Source: Mesorhizobium muleiense (lineage in GTDB: Bacteria > Pseudomonadota > Alphaproteobacteria > Rhizobiales > Rhizobiaceae). Taken from it: a DNA stretch of 43,123 nucleotides. Numbering within the stretch: position 1 is the first letter of the stretch; the number at the start of each line of letters is the position of its first letter. A program made the position numbers and the translations under genes. A model generated the notes under the pieces. That model saw only the letters and a program-made list of their open reading frames with translations, did no database searches and had not been told where the DNA came from. Where the stretch lies: contig NZ_FNEE01000037.1 of NCBI RefSeq assembly GCF_900099905.1, positions 1 through 43,123 on the forward strand, written 5' to 3'. Of this stretch, positions 1 through 9,550 are shown piece by piece.

Positions 1-2
1 TG

Positions 3-1424
3 ACCTCGCTCAAGCACGCCGGCAGCCCGTGGGAAATGGGCCTTGCCGAGACGCACCAGACGCTGGTGCTCAACGGCCTCAGGTCGCGCGTCGCGCTGCA
101 GGTCGATGGCGGCCTGCGCACCGGGCGCGACGTCGTCATCGGCGCGCTGCTTGGCGCCGACGAATTCGGCTTCTCGACCGCGCCGCTGATCGCGGCCGGC
201 TGCATCATGATGCGCAAGTGCCATCTCAACACCTGCCCGGTCGGCGTCGCGACGCAGGACCCGGTGTTGCGCAAGCGCTTCAAGGGCACGCCGGAACACG
301 TCATCAACTTCTTCTTCTATGTGGCGGAGGAGGTCCGGGCGCTGCTCGCCGAGATGGGCTATACCCATCTCGACCAGATCATCGGCGACACCGAACTCCT
401 GGAGAAGCGGGCGCTGATCCAGCACTGGAAGGCGCGCGGGCTCGATTTCAGCAGGATGTTCTTCAAGCCGGATGCCCCGCATGAGGCGGTGCACTGGACC
501 GAGCGGCAGAAGCATCCGATCGACGACGTGCTCGACCGCAAGCTGATCGAGTTGGCCAAGCCGGCGCTCGAAGCCAGGCAGCCGGTCAGCATCGAGCTGC
601 CGATCCGCAATGTCGACCGTTCGACCGGCGCCATGCTGTCGGGCGAAGTGGCAAAGCGCTTCAGGCACAAGGGCCTGCGCGAGGACACGATCTCGGTGAA
701 GCTCACCGGCACCGCCGGCCAGTCCTTCGGCGCCTTCCTGGCGCGTGGGGTTTCGTTCGAGCTGGTCGGTGCCGCCAATGACTACGTCGGCAAGGGCCTG
801 TCGGGCGGCCGTATCGTCATCCGCCCGCCTGAGAACACGAAGATTGTCGCAGCCGAGTCGATCATCGTTGGCAACACCGTGCTTTACGGCGCGACCGAGG
901 GCGAGGCCTATTTCTGCGGCGTCGCCGGCGAGCGTTTTGCGGTTCGCAATTCGGGCGTGGCCGCCGTCGTCGAAGGTGTTGGCGACCATGGCTGCGAATA
1001 CATGACCGGCGGCATTGTCGTCGTCATCGGGCAGACCGGCCGCAATTTTGCCGCCGGCATGTCGGGCGGCGTCGCCTATGTGCTCGATGAGGTGGGTGAT
1101 TTCGCCGAGCGCTGCAACATGGCGATGGTCGAACTGGAACCCGTTCCCGAAGAAGACGACCTGATGGAGAAACTGCTCCATCATGGCGGCGATCTCGACC
1201 ACAAAGGCCGCGTCGACGTGTCCGGCGACATGACCAGCCATGATGAGGAGCGGCTCTATCAGCTGATCTCGAACCACGTCCATTACACGGGTTCGGTGCG
1301 TGGCCGCGAAATCCTCGACAACTGGGCGACTTTCCGGCCGAAATTCCGGAAGATCATGCCGGTCGAATACCGCCGTGCGCTGATCGAAATGGAACGCATG
1401 CGCATGGGCGTTGCGGCGGAATAG
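3..1424 (+). CDS. gltB: Glutamate synthase large subunit (GltB), C-terminal part
   Basis: This is the 3' portion of the large subunit of NADPH-dependent glutamate synthase, which makes glutamate from glutamine and 2-oxoglutarate in ammonium assimilation. The frame is open from the window edge, so the gene starts upstream. Visible are the FMN-domain end (LAETHQTLVLNGLRSRV), the cysteine set of the 3Fe-4S cluster spaced C-x5-C-x4-C at about bases 201-236 (CIMMRKCHLNTC), and the glycine-rich C-terminal beta-helix domain (repeats such as GGIVVVIGQTGRNFAAGMSGG). It ends normally in MGVAAE before a TAG stop. gltD follows in the same direction, as in the usual gltBD pair. Identity is secure; only the length cannot be judged. 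Confidence 0.97.
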   Translation, partial: TSLKHAGSPWEMGLAETHQTLVLNGLRSRVALQVDGGLRTGRDVVIGALLGADEFGFSTAPLIAAGCIMMRKCHLNTCPVGVATQDPVLRKRFKGTPEHVINFFFYVAEEVRALLAEMGYTHLDQIIGDTELLEKRALIQHWKARGLDFSRMFFKPDAPHEAVHWTERQKHPIDDVLDRKLIELAKPALEARQPVSIELPIRNVDRSTGAMLSGEVAKRFRHKGLREDTISVKLTGTAGQSFGAFLARGVSFELVGAANDYVGKGLSGGRIVIRPPENTKIVAAESIIVGNTVLYGATEGEAYFCGVAGERFAVRNSGVAAVVEGVGDHGCEYMTGGIVVVIGQTGRNFAAGMSGGVAYVLDEVGDFAERCNMAMVELEPVPEEDDLMEKLLHHGGDLDHKGRVDVSGDMTSHDEERLYQLISNHVHYTGSVRGREILDNWATFRPKFRKIMPVEYRRALIEMERMRMGVAAE

Positions 1425-1439
1425 GCTTTGGGAGTTGCA

Positions 1440-1456
1440 GGGAAGCCAAGCTTCCC
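1440..1456 (+). promoter_or_regulatory. Intercistronic hairpin between gltB and gltD
   Basis: A perfect 7-bp inverted repeat, GGGAAGC-CAA-GCTTCCC, lies 16 bases after the gltB stop and well before the gltD start. No T-run follows, so it is unlikely to be a full intrinsic terminator. It could stabilise the upstream mRNA end or adjust the GltB:GltD ratio; that role is inference. Confidence 0.35.
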
Positions 1457-1568
1457 GGGCGACGCCTTCATCAACAATCCTGGCCTCGGACTGAAGGTTG
1501 CCATGGCTGCCTTATGAGGTTAACGGGTGCGTCGTCGAACGCGCCATCTGGACAGCAGGGACTGGACT

Positions 1569-3023
1569 ATGGGCAAGGTAACAGGGTTTCTCGAGATCGA
1601 CCGGCAGGTGCACAAGTACCAGCCGGCTTCCGACCGCATCCGGCATTTTCGCGAGTTCACGCTGCCGATGTCGGACAAAGAGGTCGAGAAACAGGCCGCG
1701 CGCTGCATGGATTGCGGCATTCCGTACTGCCACGGGCCGACCGGCTGCCCGGTCCACAACCAGATCCCGGACTGGAACGATCTCGTCTACAATGGCGACT
1801 GGGACAATGCGATCCGCAACCTGCATTCGACCAATAATTTCCCGGAATTCACCGGCCGCATCTGTCCGGCGCCTTGCGAGGAAGCCTGCACGCTGAACCT
1901 CGAGGACATTCCGGTCGCCATCAAGACGATCGAGCAGGCGATCGCCGACAAGGCCTATGAAACCGGTCATATCCGGCCCTATCCGCCGGAAAGGAAAACC
2001 GGCAGGCGCGTCGCAATCATTGGCTCGGGGCCGGCCGGCATGGCGGCCGCCCAGCAGCTTGGCCGCGCCGGCCACGACGTTCACGTCTACGAGCGCGAGA
2101 GCCGGCCGGGCGGGCTGATGCGCTACGGCATCCCCGACTTCAAAATCGAGAAGCACTATATCGACCGGCGCATCGAGCAGATGCAAGGCGAGGGCGTGAG
2201 CTTCCATTGCGGGATCAATGTCGGCGTCGACAAGCCGGTGGCGGAGCTGCTCGCCGAATATGATGCGGTGCTCTATTGCGGCGGTTCGGAAACGCCGCGC
2301 CCGGCCAACATTCCCGGCGACGATCTCGATGGCGTGCATGACGCGATGCCTTACCTGGTGCAGCAGAACAAGCGCATCGGCGGCGAGCCGATCCAGTCGG
2401 TGGCGTGGCCGTCGCCGCCGATCGTCGCCGGCGGCCAGCATGTCGTCGTCGTCGGCGGCGGCGACACCGCGTCCGACTGCGTCGGCACCGCCTTCCGCCA
2501 AGGCGCCGTTCGCGTCACCCAGCTCGACATCCGGCCGCAGCCGCCGGAAAAGGAAGACAAGCTTTCGGTCTGGCCCTACTGGGCGACGAAGATGCGCACC
2601 TCGTCCTCGCAGGCGGAAGGCGCCGAACGCGAGTTCCAGGTGGCGACGCTCGAATTCATCGGCGAGGACGGCGCGCTGACCGGCGTCAAATGCTGCGAGG
2701 TCGATGAAAAGCGCAAGCCGATCGCCGGCACGGAATTCGTTATCCGCGCGGATCTCGCCTTCATCGCTATCGGCTTTGCCGGGCCGGCCGCCGTCGGGCC
2801 AGTGTCGGAACTGGCTGGCCAGATGAAGATCGCCATCGACAGCCGCCGCTCGAACAACGTCGAGGCCAATGATCGCGACTACAAGACCAGCGTCGAAAAG
2901 CTCTATGCAGCGGGCGATGTGCGCCGCGGTCAATCGCTGGTCGTCTGGGCGATCCGCGAGGGCCGTCAGGCAGCGCGTTCGATCGACGAGGCGCTGATGG
3001 GATCGAGCGTGCTGCCGCGCTGA
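1569..3023 (+). CDS. gltD: Glutamate synthase small subunit (GltD)
   Basis: This NADPH-oxidising, FAD-containing subunit passes electrons from NADPH to GltB. The start at 1569 gives the family-typical N-terminus MGKVTGFLEIDRQ; the frame is open further upstream but that extension is not family-like. Residues about 40-110 hold the cysteines of the two 4Fe-4S clusters (CMDCGIPYC, GCPVHNQIP, CPAPCEEAC). An FAD-binding motif IIGSGPAGMAAAQQL and an NADPH-binding motif VVVVGGGDTASDC follow. The length of 484 residues is normal for the family. It lies 144 bp downstream of gltB and is probably co-transcribed with it. Confidence 0.97.
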   Translation: MGKVTGFLEIDRQVHKYQPASDRIRHFREFTLPMSDKEVEKQAARCMDCGIPYCHGPTGCPVHNQIPDWNDLVYNGDWDNAIRNLHSTNNFPEFTGRICPAPCEEACTLNLEDIPVAIKTIEQAIADKAYETGHIRPYPPERKTGRRVAIIGSGPAGMAAAQQLGRAGHDVHVYERESRPGGLMRYGIPDFKIEKHYIDRRIEQMQGEGVSFHCGINVGVDKPVAELLAEYDAVLYCGGSETPRPANIPGDDLDGVHDAMPYLVQQNKRIGGEPIQSVAWPSPPIVAGGQHVVVVGGGDTASDCVGTAFRQGAVRVTQLDIRPQPPEKEDKLSVWPYWATKMRTSSSQAEGAEREFQVATLEFIGEDGALTGVKCCEVDEKRKPIAGTEFVIRADLAFIAIGFAGPAAVGPVSELAGQMKIAIDSRRSNNVEANDRDYKTSVEKLYAAGDVRRGQSLVVWAIREGRQAARSIDEALMGSSVLPR

Positions 3024-3326
3024 GACCGTTTGGAAACGCTACTCCCGCGGCCATCTGAGGGCGCTTTGCCCTTCAGGTGTCCCGGGGGCAGGTTTACGGA
3101 CGATCGCCGTGGTCGTTTCGGTTGTGGCCGCGGCCGCAGGCTGCCGCCTTGGCGGCCAAGAAAAATCGTCGGCGCGGCCGGGCGAAGCAGCGGGCGCCTT
3201 GCCCTCGACGACGAATTTTTCACCGGGCCCGGCTTGGCCGGCGCTGCGGCACCGAGGAGTTCCGAACCGCCGTCGAGTGCCGGTGATTTCGAGTCGGCGT
3301 CGGTAGCCGGGGCGGCGGCCTCAGTC
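3024..3326. other. GC-rich stretch with no supported gene
   Basis: Frames open across this region give arginine- and proline-rich low-complexity translations with no recognisable domain. It may contain the degraded 5' end (signal peptide and first strands) of the outer-membrane pseudogene that follows, but this cannot be shown from the sequence. Confidence 0.3.
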
Positions 3327-4156
3327 TTTTCGTTCGAGGGTGGACTACGCTACTGGCCCAGTACCGGCAAGCATCGAAGGACCTTTACAATCATAAAGGT
3401 ACGTCACCGGTCTCGCGGCTCACCTATGACGATCTAGACGCGCATTCGAGTGAAGTCTTCTTCAACGCGATCCACAATCCGACTGGCATTTTCGTAAAGG
3501 CCTCCTCGGTGCCGGCGGCATCAGGGAGGGTTTTCTCATGACGAGGACTTCTTACGGAAATGGGGGGCTACTCAAACACATTCAGTGATCAGCGCGGGGG
3601 CGGCGTCAGCTATTTCACCGCCGATCTTGGATATAATTTCTTGAACGCGCCGCGCTACCGCATCGGTGCTTTTGTTGGCAACAATTTCTGGCACGAGAGC
3701 TACGACGCTTTCGGTTGCACGCAGCAGGCGACCAACTGGAGGACCTGTGTGCCAACCGTCCCGACCTACGTCAACCTCATCAGCCAGGACAACGATTGGC
3801 ATTCGCTGCGACTCGGCTTGGCCGGGCAGACGCAACTCACCGCGCGACTCAGCCTTTCTGGTGACGTGGCGTTCCTCTTCACGCGGCTCGACGGCAAAGA
3901 TCAGCACCACATGCGCCCCAAGATCAAGCTAATTCCCGAAGACGGCGATGGGCATGGCGTCCAGCTCGAGGCGGTGTTGAACTACAAGGTCACGGATTTG
4001 TTCAACATCGGCGTCGGCGCCCGCTACTGGGCCGTGGCGAATAACGGCACGGCTCATTTCGAAGAGGCAATGGGCGGTCGTGGTTCCCCGCAGGCCGACG
4101 ATTGGAAGGCAAAGCGCTACGGCGTGTTCGTGCAGGCCAGCATCAAGTTCAACTGA
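3327..4156 (+). pseudogene. Outer-membrane beta-barrel protein, frameshifted
   Basis: Joining three or four frames gives one continuous protein of a rhizobial outer-membrane beta-barrel family. It reads GGLRYWPSTGKHR, then DLYNHKGTSPVSRLTYDDLD, then GAGGIREGF, then the long final frame from 3560 (YSNTFSDQRGGGVSYFTADL) to the C-terminus GVFVQASIKFN. The terminal phenylalanine followed by Asn and the alternating aromatic/polar pattern fit a barrel inserted by the BAM machinery. Breaks fall near 3377, 3507 and 3540-3560, so no single start yields the whole barrel. The last 198 codons are undamaged. Family recognition is from memory of sequence style; the ligand is unknown. Confidence 0.7.
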
Positions 4157-4506
4157 GAGAGCAAGAACCGGGGAGAGCGGCGATGCCACTCCAGCTCATT
4201 ACGATCATTGGATCAACAGAAGGAAGTTTTCCGAAGAGTTCTGCAGGCGTGCGCAAAGTCGCCAGACAAAGTTCTCTGGTCCATAGTGTACGTGCCGTCA
4301 CGCCCGTTCTCGACATGGTTGAATGATACGTCCCGCGCGATAGATCAAAGTCGTTCTTCATTGGTTTTCCGGAAATCGCGGGAGCACAGCGTGCAGTGAC
4401 CCTCGGCTGCTGGTTTTCTGTCAACGCGCAGATGAGGGAGAATGAGCGTACATTAAAAATCATCAGTGCTGTCGCTTTCGCCAAAGCCCGCCGCAGCTAA
4501 ACGGGG
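4157..4506. other. No gene seen
   Basis: Only short frames without recognisable protein character occur between the barrel pseudogene and the HTH remnant. No repeat, RNA gene or clear promoter is visible. Confidence 0.3.
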
Positions 4507-4842
4507 CCCCACGTCCGGTAGCGCCCCTGCCGGTCACCTCACGGATGCCGAGTTCGGCACCAGCCCGAGCGCAGCACGCTGGCTAATTTTCAGCTCGGCC
4601 GCGACCAGACCTGCCGACACCAGCGGCCGCGCCAGCACCAGCTCGATCAGCGCCGGCAGGCTCGAGTTTTTGCGCCGGTTCCTGAGCCGGCGCTCCATCT
4701 GGCTTTTGGCCAGCGCCTGGATGATTGCAAGGCTGAAACAGTCGATGGAACGCCCCTCCAGCGAAGCCGAACCGGACGAGGCGCGCGCGCCAGGTCCTTC
4801 GGCTGCCATCGGCACGCTGGGTTTAAGTGCTTGGGGTGACAC
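4507..4842 (-). pseudogene. Remnant of a rhizobial plasmid-type HTH protein (RHE_PE00001/DUF1612 family)
   Basis: The minus strand encodes LPALIELVLARPLVSAG followed by VAAELKISQRAALGLV and, after a one-base shift near 4552, ELGIREVTGRG. This is the C-terminal helix-turn-helix segment of a family found on rhizobial plasmids and mobile regions. The N-terminal DUF1612 part is absent. It is a decayed fragment and marks this interval as accessory DNA. The family name is from memory. Confidence 0.5.
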
Positions 4843-5039
4843 GGCGTGATCTCCGCCGTTGGCGGGAACAGGCGGTAGAACAGCTGGATGTTCTCAAATG
4901 CATGCGGGATTGCCCAGATCTGGCCGCCCTCCCCCGTTGCGATCTGACCGGCTTCCATCTTCCAGGTAAGCGCCGCACGCAGGCTCGGGAAGGAGTCGTT
5001 GTAGTCGTATCCAGCATCGGGTAAAAACGGGTAACCGGC
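4843..5039 (-). other. Unidentified protein-like remnant
   Basis: A minus-strand stretch reads like ordinary protein (SLRAALTWKMEAGQIATGEG, then QIWAIPHAFENIQLFYRLF) but has no credible start, and in the same frame it runs into sequence antisense to nothing recognisable. I do not recognise the family. It is probably a fragment of another gene next to the HTH remnant. Confidence 0.2.
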
Positions 5040-5547
5040 ACTTAAAGGCGTTGTAGTGTCGCCACCAGAAATACTGCTCCGTGGTGCTGGCCTTTGCGTG
5101 GGGGCGCAACACGGCAACTACCCGCTCAAAACGGTTGGTCCTCTACCTCTTATTCACCGTCGCTTTCCTCGCGGCCTAACCCGGCCGGAATATCCGTTGC
5201 CAGAAAAAGGCCTCGCGGCCGGTTCGAGGCGCATCCCTCCTCCGAAGCAGCACGCTCAAGTATCGTCACAAGCCCCGAGCGCTTCGCGTTCGGCGATGTC
5301 CAAATTCCGACAATGTCGGATACAGTCAGATCTACTGGATTGCGTTTGAATGGTTTTCTCATTTGGCACAGTACATGCGGGTCATCCGCAAAACACGTGA
5401 CCGACCAACAAGAATTCGCATGATCACCTTACCACAACATACAGCCGCCTCGGAACAATCACTTGGCCCCTGATCGCCCGCCCCGGCACCACAACCGGAG
5501 TCATCGATGTTCTGACGGGCTGCCCTAGGATACCTGCTGCGACAGGG
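5040..5547. other. No supported gene
   Basis: Several short frames overlap here but none has family resemblance or a good ribosome-binding site. The stretch separates two sets of gene fragments. Confidence 0.3.
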
Positions 5548-5661
5548 CTTGCCCTGGTGACGACCACTCCGGCTCCGCCGGTTACCGACGAGGGCAACGT
5601 GACGGATTTCCTGCTTTTCAACGGCATGGAGGTGGCTGTCATTCCCGACCACCGAAGCGAG
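5548..5661 (+). pseudogene. N-terminal remnant of an M16 (pitrilysin-type) zinc peptidase
   Basis: The plus strand reads APPVTDEGNVTDFLLFNGME then VAVIPDHRSE, which matches the start of the mature domain of periplasmic M16 peptidases (usual form DF-L-NG-EVVVIPDHR) preceded by part of an export signal. The similarity stops at about 5659, before the HxxEH zinc motif, where methyltransferase-like sequence begins. It cannot be functional. Confidence 0.55.
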
Positions 5662-6475
5662 CGACAAATTCTATCTCAACGCCGAGCAAGAGCTGGTGTT
5701 CGCCGATGAAGACAGCCCGGCCTTCATGGCAGGCGCATTCGAGTTCCTGTCCGCGCTGTGGCTCGATGAAGAAAAGGTGAGGCAGGCATTCCGTCCGGCA
5801 ATGGCGTCGGGTGGCACGATCATAGCGCGTGTCTGTTTCGCGGTACGGAACGGTTCTTCCGTCCAGGCTACAATGCCAATCTGATCGACTCCTGGCTGCC
5901 GGCCTTGGAGGGCGTCGTCGAGAAGCTCGAACGCGGCGTGGACGTCGCGGATGTTGGATGCGGTCATGGTGCATCGACCGTGCTCATGGCACAGGCCTTC
6001 CCCAATTTCGCGCTTCGTCGGCTTCGACTATCATGCCCCTTCGATTGAGCGCGCCCGCAAGGCGGCCGAGGTAGCCGGCGTCGGCGTCAACACGCGGTTC
6101 GACGTCGCCGCCGCCAAGAGCTATCCCGGAACCTACGACCTCGTCACATTCTTCGATTGCCTTCACGACATGGGCGACCCGACGGGCGCCGCCACCCATG
6201 TCCACGGATCGCTCAAGCCGGATGGCACGTGGATGATCGTCGAGCCGTTCGCGCATGATCATCTGGCGGCGAACCTCAATCCCGTCGGACGCGTTTACTA
6301 TGCCGCTTCCACGTTCGTGTGCACGCCCGCGTCCGTGTCGCAGGAAGTCGGGCTCGCGCTTGGAGCCCAGGCCGGTGAGGCGAGGCTGCGCAAGGTGGTG
6401 ACCGGTGGCGGCTTCAAGCGATTGCGTCGCGCCGCGGAGACACCGTTCAACATGGTGCTGGAGGCCCGCCCTTAG
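5660..6475 (+). pseudogene. SAM-dependent methyltransferase, truncated and frameshifted
   Basis: Assembling three frames gives the C-terminal two thirds of a class I SAM methyltransferase of the type with an N-terminal winged helix. It runs SDKFYLNAEQELVFADEDSP, then after a shift near 5815 WHDHSACLFRGTERFF and motif I DVGCGHGAST, and after another shift near 6013 FDYHAPSIERARKAAE, FFDCLHDMGDP and MIVEPFAHD. The end LEARP is normal. The N-terminal helix-turn-helix region is replaced by the M16 peptidase fragment. At least two indels plus the junction make it a pseudogene. The substrate is unknown. Confidence 0.7.
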
Positions 6476-6915
6476 CGTGGCCGTCGCCAGAAATTGCAGC
6501 TCATCGCATTTGATGAAGATCACCGCCAAAATCCGGACGCATCGGGCTTTTCAAGGCGTCTGGGTTCACGCAGAGGTCGCTGCCGAGCCGCCTTCTCTAA
6601 ACCACTGAAGTCGATGTCCGGCGGCAGATTCTTTCCCTCTCTGCGGCCACAAGGCGAGCAGCCTCGCTGTAGGCGTCTTCCCGCCCAGTGCTTTCTCGAC
6701 CCGCCGCGGTGGGCTGATCGTCTCGGATCGTCATCAAAGCGGTGGACGCCGGTGCGAAGTCTGGGCATGGAGATCGGCACCTCCGAGGTCGAGCGGATCT
6801 GCTAAAAGCGCCAGGAGCGGCACGCGACCAGTGGCCTATTTACGACACGATGGGCTTCCACCTTCGCAATACGCTCGGTGAGTGTCATCTGGATAGCCTC
6901 ATCGTGTTTGCAGCT
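6476..6915. other. No gene seen between methyltransferase remnant and sulfur operon
   Basis: Nothing in either strand resembles a known protein. The minus-strand sulfur operon ends at 6916 and its terminator would lie here, but no strong hairpin with a T-run was found. Confidence 0.3.
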
Positions 6916-8346
6916 TCACGACGCCTTACGACGCAACGCCGTTTGGTATCCAAGCCATTGGTGGATTTCAGCGGCTATACGCTCGGCATGCGCGGTGACT
7001 TCGGGAATTCCCATCAATTCGCCAACGCTGCCGCGCGCCAGCGGCCCGCTGACGAAAATGCTGTCGGTCGGTCGGCCGGAAGTGCTGACCGCACGGCCTT
7101 GGCTGTCGGTCGCCAGGCCAAGGCCAATCGGGTCTAGCCGGACCAGTCCCATTCGCCCGAGATCGGCAATTGCTGTGTTGGTCCGGAAAATATCGGCATG
7201 CGCCGGCCCGGTCGTGACGACCACCCTGTCGAACGTCTCGGTTGTCTGAGTGGGTTGGCGCCTTGGCCGCAGCGTGACCCGAATGCGCCCGTCGACCTGC
7301 TCGGCGCCGACGATCGATGCGGCGCGATAGGCGAGCATGCCTTCGGCAACGCGGCGATCGAGCACGTCCGCGACCTGTGGCGCGATGCGGAAGCGATGCA
7401 CATCCCACAGCGTGCGCAAATGGCGCACGAGGCGGCGTTGCTCGTCGAGCGGCAGGGCCTGCCAGATGATTTGTCCCTGACGTCGGACGGCATCGAGGAC
7501 CGGGTGCCAGTCTTCGCCCCGACGCTTGGCATCTAGGATCGTGGCCCGGATGCGTCTGAGCATCACTGTTGCGCTGCGTGAAGGCAGACTGATGAAATCA
7601 CCAATCGGGTCGCCCGGGAGCACCGCGTGGCTGCGCGAACGATAACCATGACGTGACAGCGCGACGATGCGGCTACGATGCCCATTGCGGTCCAGCGTGG
7701 CAATGATATCCGCCGACGTCAATCCAGTGCCGACTACGAGCACTTGGTCGTCGCGGCCGATCGCTTGCAGCCCTCCGAGATCATAGGGATTGGCCACCAG
7801 CCGGGCAGCAGCAGCCACAGACCGCAGGGCCGATGGCAAGGCCGGTGGCGGATGCGTCGCCGCAATCACTAGGGCGTCGGCTGCGAGCGTCCTTCCATCA
7901 GCGAGAATCAGGATGTAGCCCTGGCCACTAAGCTCGACTGACGCGACGGCGGACCTGACATGACGGATCACTTTGCCGAACAGAAAGGGTTGGAGATAAG
8001 ATTCCACGTAGCGCCCGAAAACGCGTCGTTGTGGGTAGAGTGCTCCATTTGCGGCAATAGCCTCGGCATCGTCGAGAATCGCGCCGGTCTGCTCCAGCCA
8101 ATCGGCAAAGTGGCTGTCCTGGCCGGAGATCAGCGTCATTCTCGACGCCGGCACATTGATGCGGTGTGAAGGATCGGCCGTCGAGTAGGCCAGACCATAG
8201 CCGAGCCCCTCTCTGGGCTCGACGACCACGATATCGGCAGCACCGGCGGGCAGCAGCCGCGCAAGATGAAACGCGGTCGCCGCACCGGAAAAGCCGCCAC
8301 CGATGATGGCTACGACCGGTCCCCTGCCCAAGTCTCTGGCGCTCAA
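6916..8346 (-). CDS. FAD/NAD(P)-binding protein (YdhS-like), end of the sulfur operon
   Basis: A 476-residue flavoprotein-like protein of the FAD-NAD(P)-binding family. The N-terminus carries the dinucleotide motif VVAIIGGGFSGAATAFHLAR (about residues 11-30), followed by EPREGLGYGLAYSTADPSH and a second Rossmann element near VLVVGTGLTSADI. The start overlaps the stop of the upstream monooxygenase gene in an ATGA arrangement, so it is translationally coupled and last in the operon. Its exact reaction is unknown. The context suggests flavin- or NAD(P)H-dependent oxidation linked to organosulfur use, but this is inference. Confidence 0.8.
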   Translation of the reverse strand: MSARDLGRGPVVAIIGGGFSGAATAFHLARLLPAGAADIVVVEPREGLGYGLAYSTADPSHRINVPASRMTLISGQDSHFADWLEQTGAILDDAEAIAANGALYPQRRVFGRYVESYLQPFLFGKVIRHVRSAVASVELSGQGYILILADGRTLAADALVIAATHPPPALPSALRSVAAAARLVANPYDLGGLQAIGRDDQVLVVGTGLTSADIIATLDRNGHRSRIVALSRHGYRSRSHAVLPGDPIGDFISLPSRSATVMLRRIRATILDAKRRGEDWHPVLDAVRRQGQIIWQALPLDEQRRLVRHLRTLWDVHRFRIAPQVADVLDRRVAEGMLAYRAASIVGAEQVDGRIRVTLRPRRQPTQTTETFDRVVVTTGPAHADIFRTNTAIADLGRMGLVRLDPIGLGLATDSQGRAVSTSGRPTDSIFVSGPLARGSVGELMGIPEVTAHAERIAAEIHQWLGYQTALRRKAS

Positions 8347-9518
8347 GACTGACTCGCGCGCAGTGCCGAAGGCCGATGGTCGCCGGCCACCGTTTCGCCG
8401 AACGGTCCCATGTTCACTGCCGTCGGGCGCGTCGAGATTTCATGATCGAGCGGCAACAACGGCAACACCAGTTCGCCAAACCGATAGGCCTCCTCCAGAT
8501 GCGGATAGCCGGACAGGATAAAGCTATCGATGCCAATGCGCCGGTATTCGTCGATCCGTTCCGCAACTGTCGCCGCATCGCCGACCAGGGCGGTGCCGGC
8601 GCCGCCGCGCACCAGGCCAACGCCAGCCCACAGGTTCGGACTGATTTCGAGCTTGTCGCGGCGGCCGCCATGAAGCCGGCTCATGCGCGACTGGCCGACG
8701 GAATCCATGCGCGCGAAAACCTTCTGCGCCTCGGTTATCGTGTTGTCGTCCAGGCGGCTGATCAGGCGGTCGGCATCGGCCCAGGCCTCATAATTGGTCT
8801 CGCGGACGATGACATGCAGCCGGATGCCGAAGGTCACCTGGCGCCCGGCTTTCTCGGCAAGACCGCGCACATAGGCAATCTTTGCCGCGACGTCCGCCGG
8901 CGGTTCGCCCCAGGTCAAATATTTGTCGATCTGTTCGGCGGCGACCGCGTTAGCGGCATCGGACGAGCCGCCGAAATAGAGCGGCGGATGTGGCGTCTGC
9001 ACGGGCGGAAACAGTAGGCGACCGTCCTCGATACGGAAGTGCTTGCCTGCGAACGCTACGGTCTCGCCGCGAAGCACCGCCTTGTAGATGTCGAGGAATT
9101 CCCGCGTCACCTCATAGCGCTCGTCATGGCTGAGGAAGATGCCGTCGCCCTTGTTCTCGACCGGATCCCCGCCGGTGACGACGTTGATGAGCAGCCGTCC
9201 GCTGGAAATGCGGTCGAGCGTCGAGGTCTGCGCGCGGCTAGCGTCGGCGATTGCAGGCCCGGCCGGACGGCGACAAGGAAGCGAAGCCGCTGCGTCAGCG
9301 GTGCCAGCGCCGACGCCACGACCCAGCTATCTTCGCAACTGCGTCCTGTCGGCAGCAGCGCGCCATAGTAGCCGATGGCATCGGCGGCTTTCGCGACTTG
9401 GGTGAGATAGGGCAAGTCGACCGCCCTGCCCCCCCTCTGAGGTGCCGAGATAGCGGCTGTCGCCATGAGTCGGCAGAAACCACAGGACCTTGATCCTGTC
9501 GGGAGTGGCAATGCTCAT
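8343..9518 (-). pseudogene. ssuD: SsuD-like FMNH2-dependent alkanesulfonate monooxygenase with two frameshifts
   Basis: This LLM-class monooxygenase would release sulfite from alkanesulfonates using FMNH2 and oxygen. It starts at 9518 (MSIATPDRIKVLWFLPTHGD) behind an AGAGGA ribosome-binding site. Two indels interrupt it: an extra G in a seven-G run near 9436, and a missing base near 9238. Reading through them restores a normal SsuD (SWVVASALAPLTQRLRFLVA, then LDRISSGRLLINVVTGGDP, then HPPLYFGGSSDAA) ending near FGETVAGDHRPSAL. Total length, about 390 residues, and operon position are normal, so the indels may be sequencing errors. If they are real, the enzyme is lost. Confidence 0.75.
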
Positions 9519-9550
9519 GAATGGTCCTCTGTGATTTGGAGGCGCTTCGC

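Noticed and set aside
1512..2933. Long minus-strand open frame opposite gltD
   Set aside because: It mirrors gltD codons, is rich in Arg, Asp and Ala, and has no domain; a shadow of a high-GC gene.
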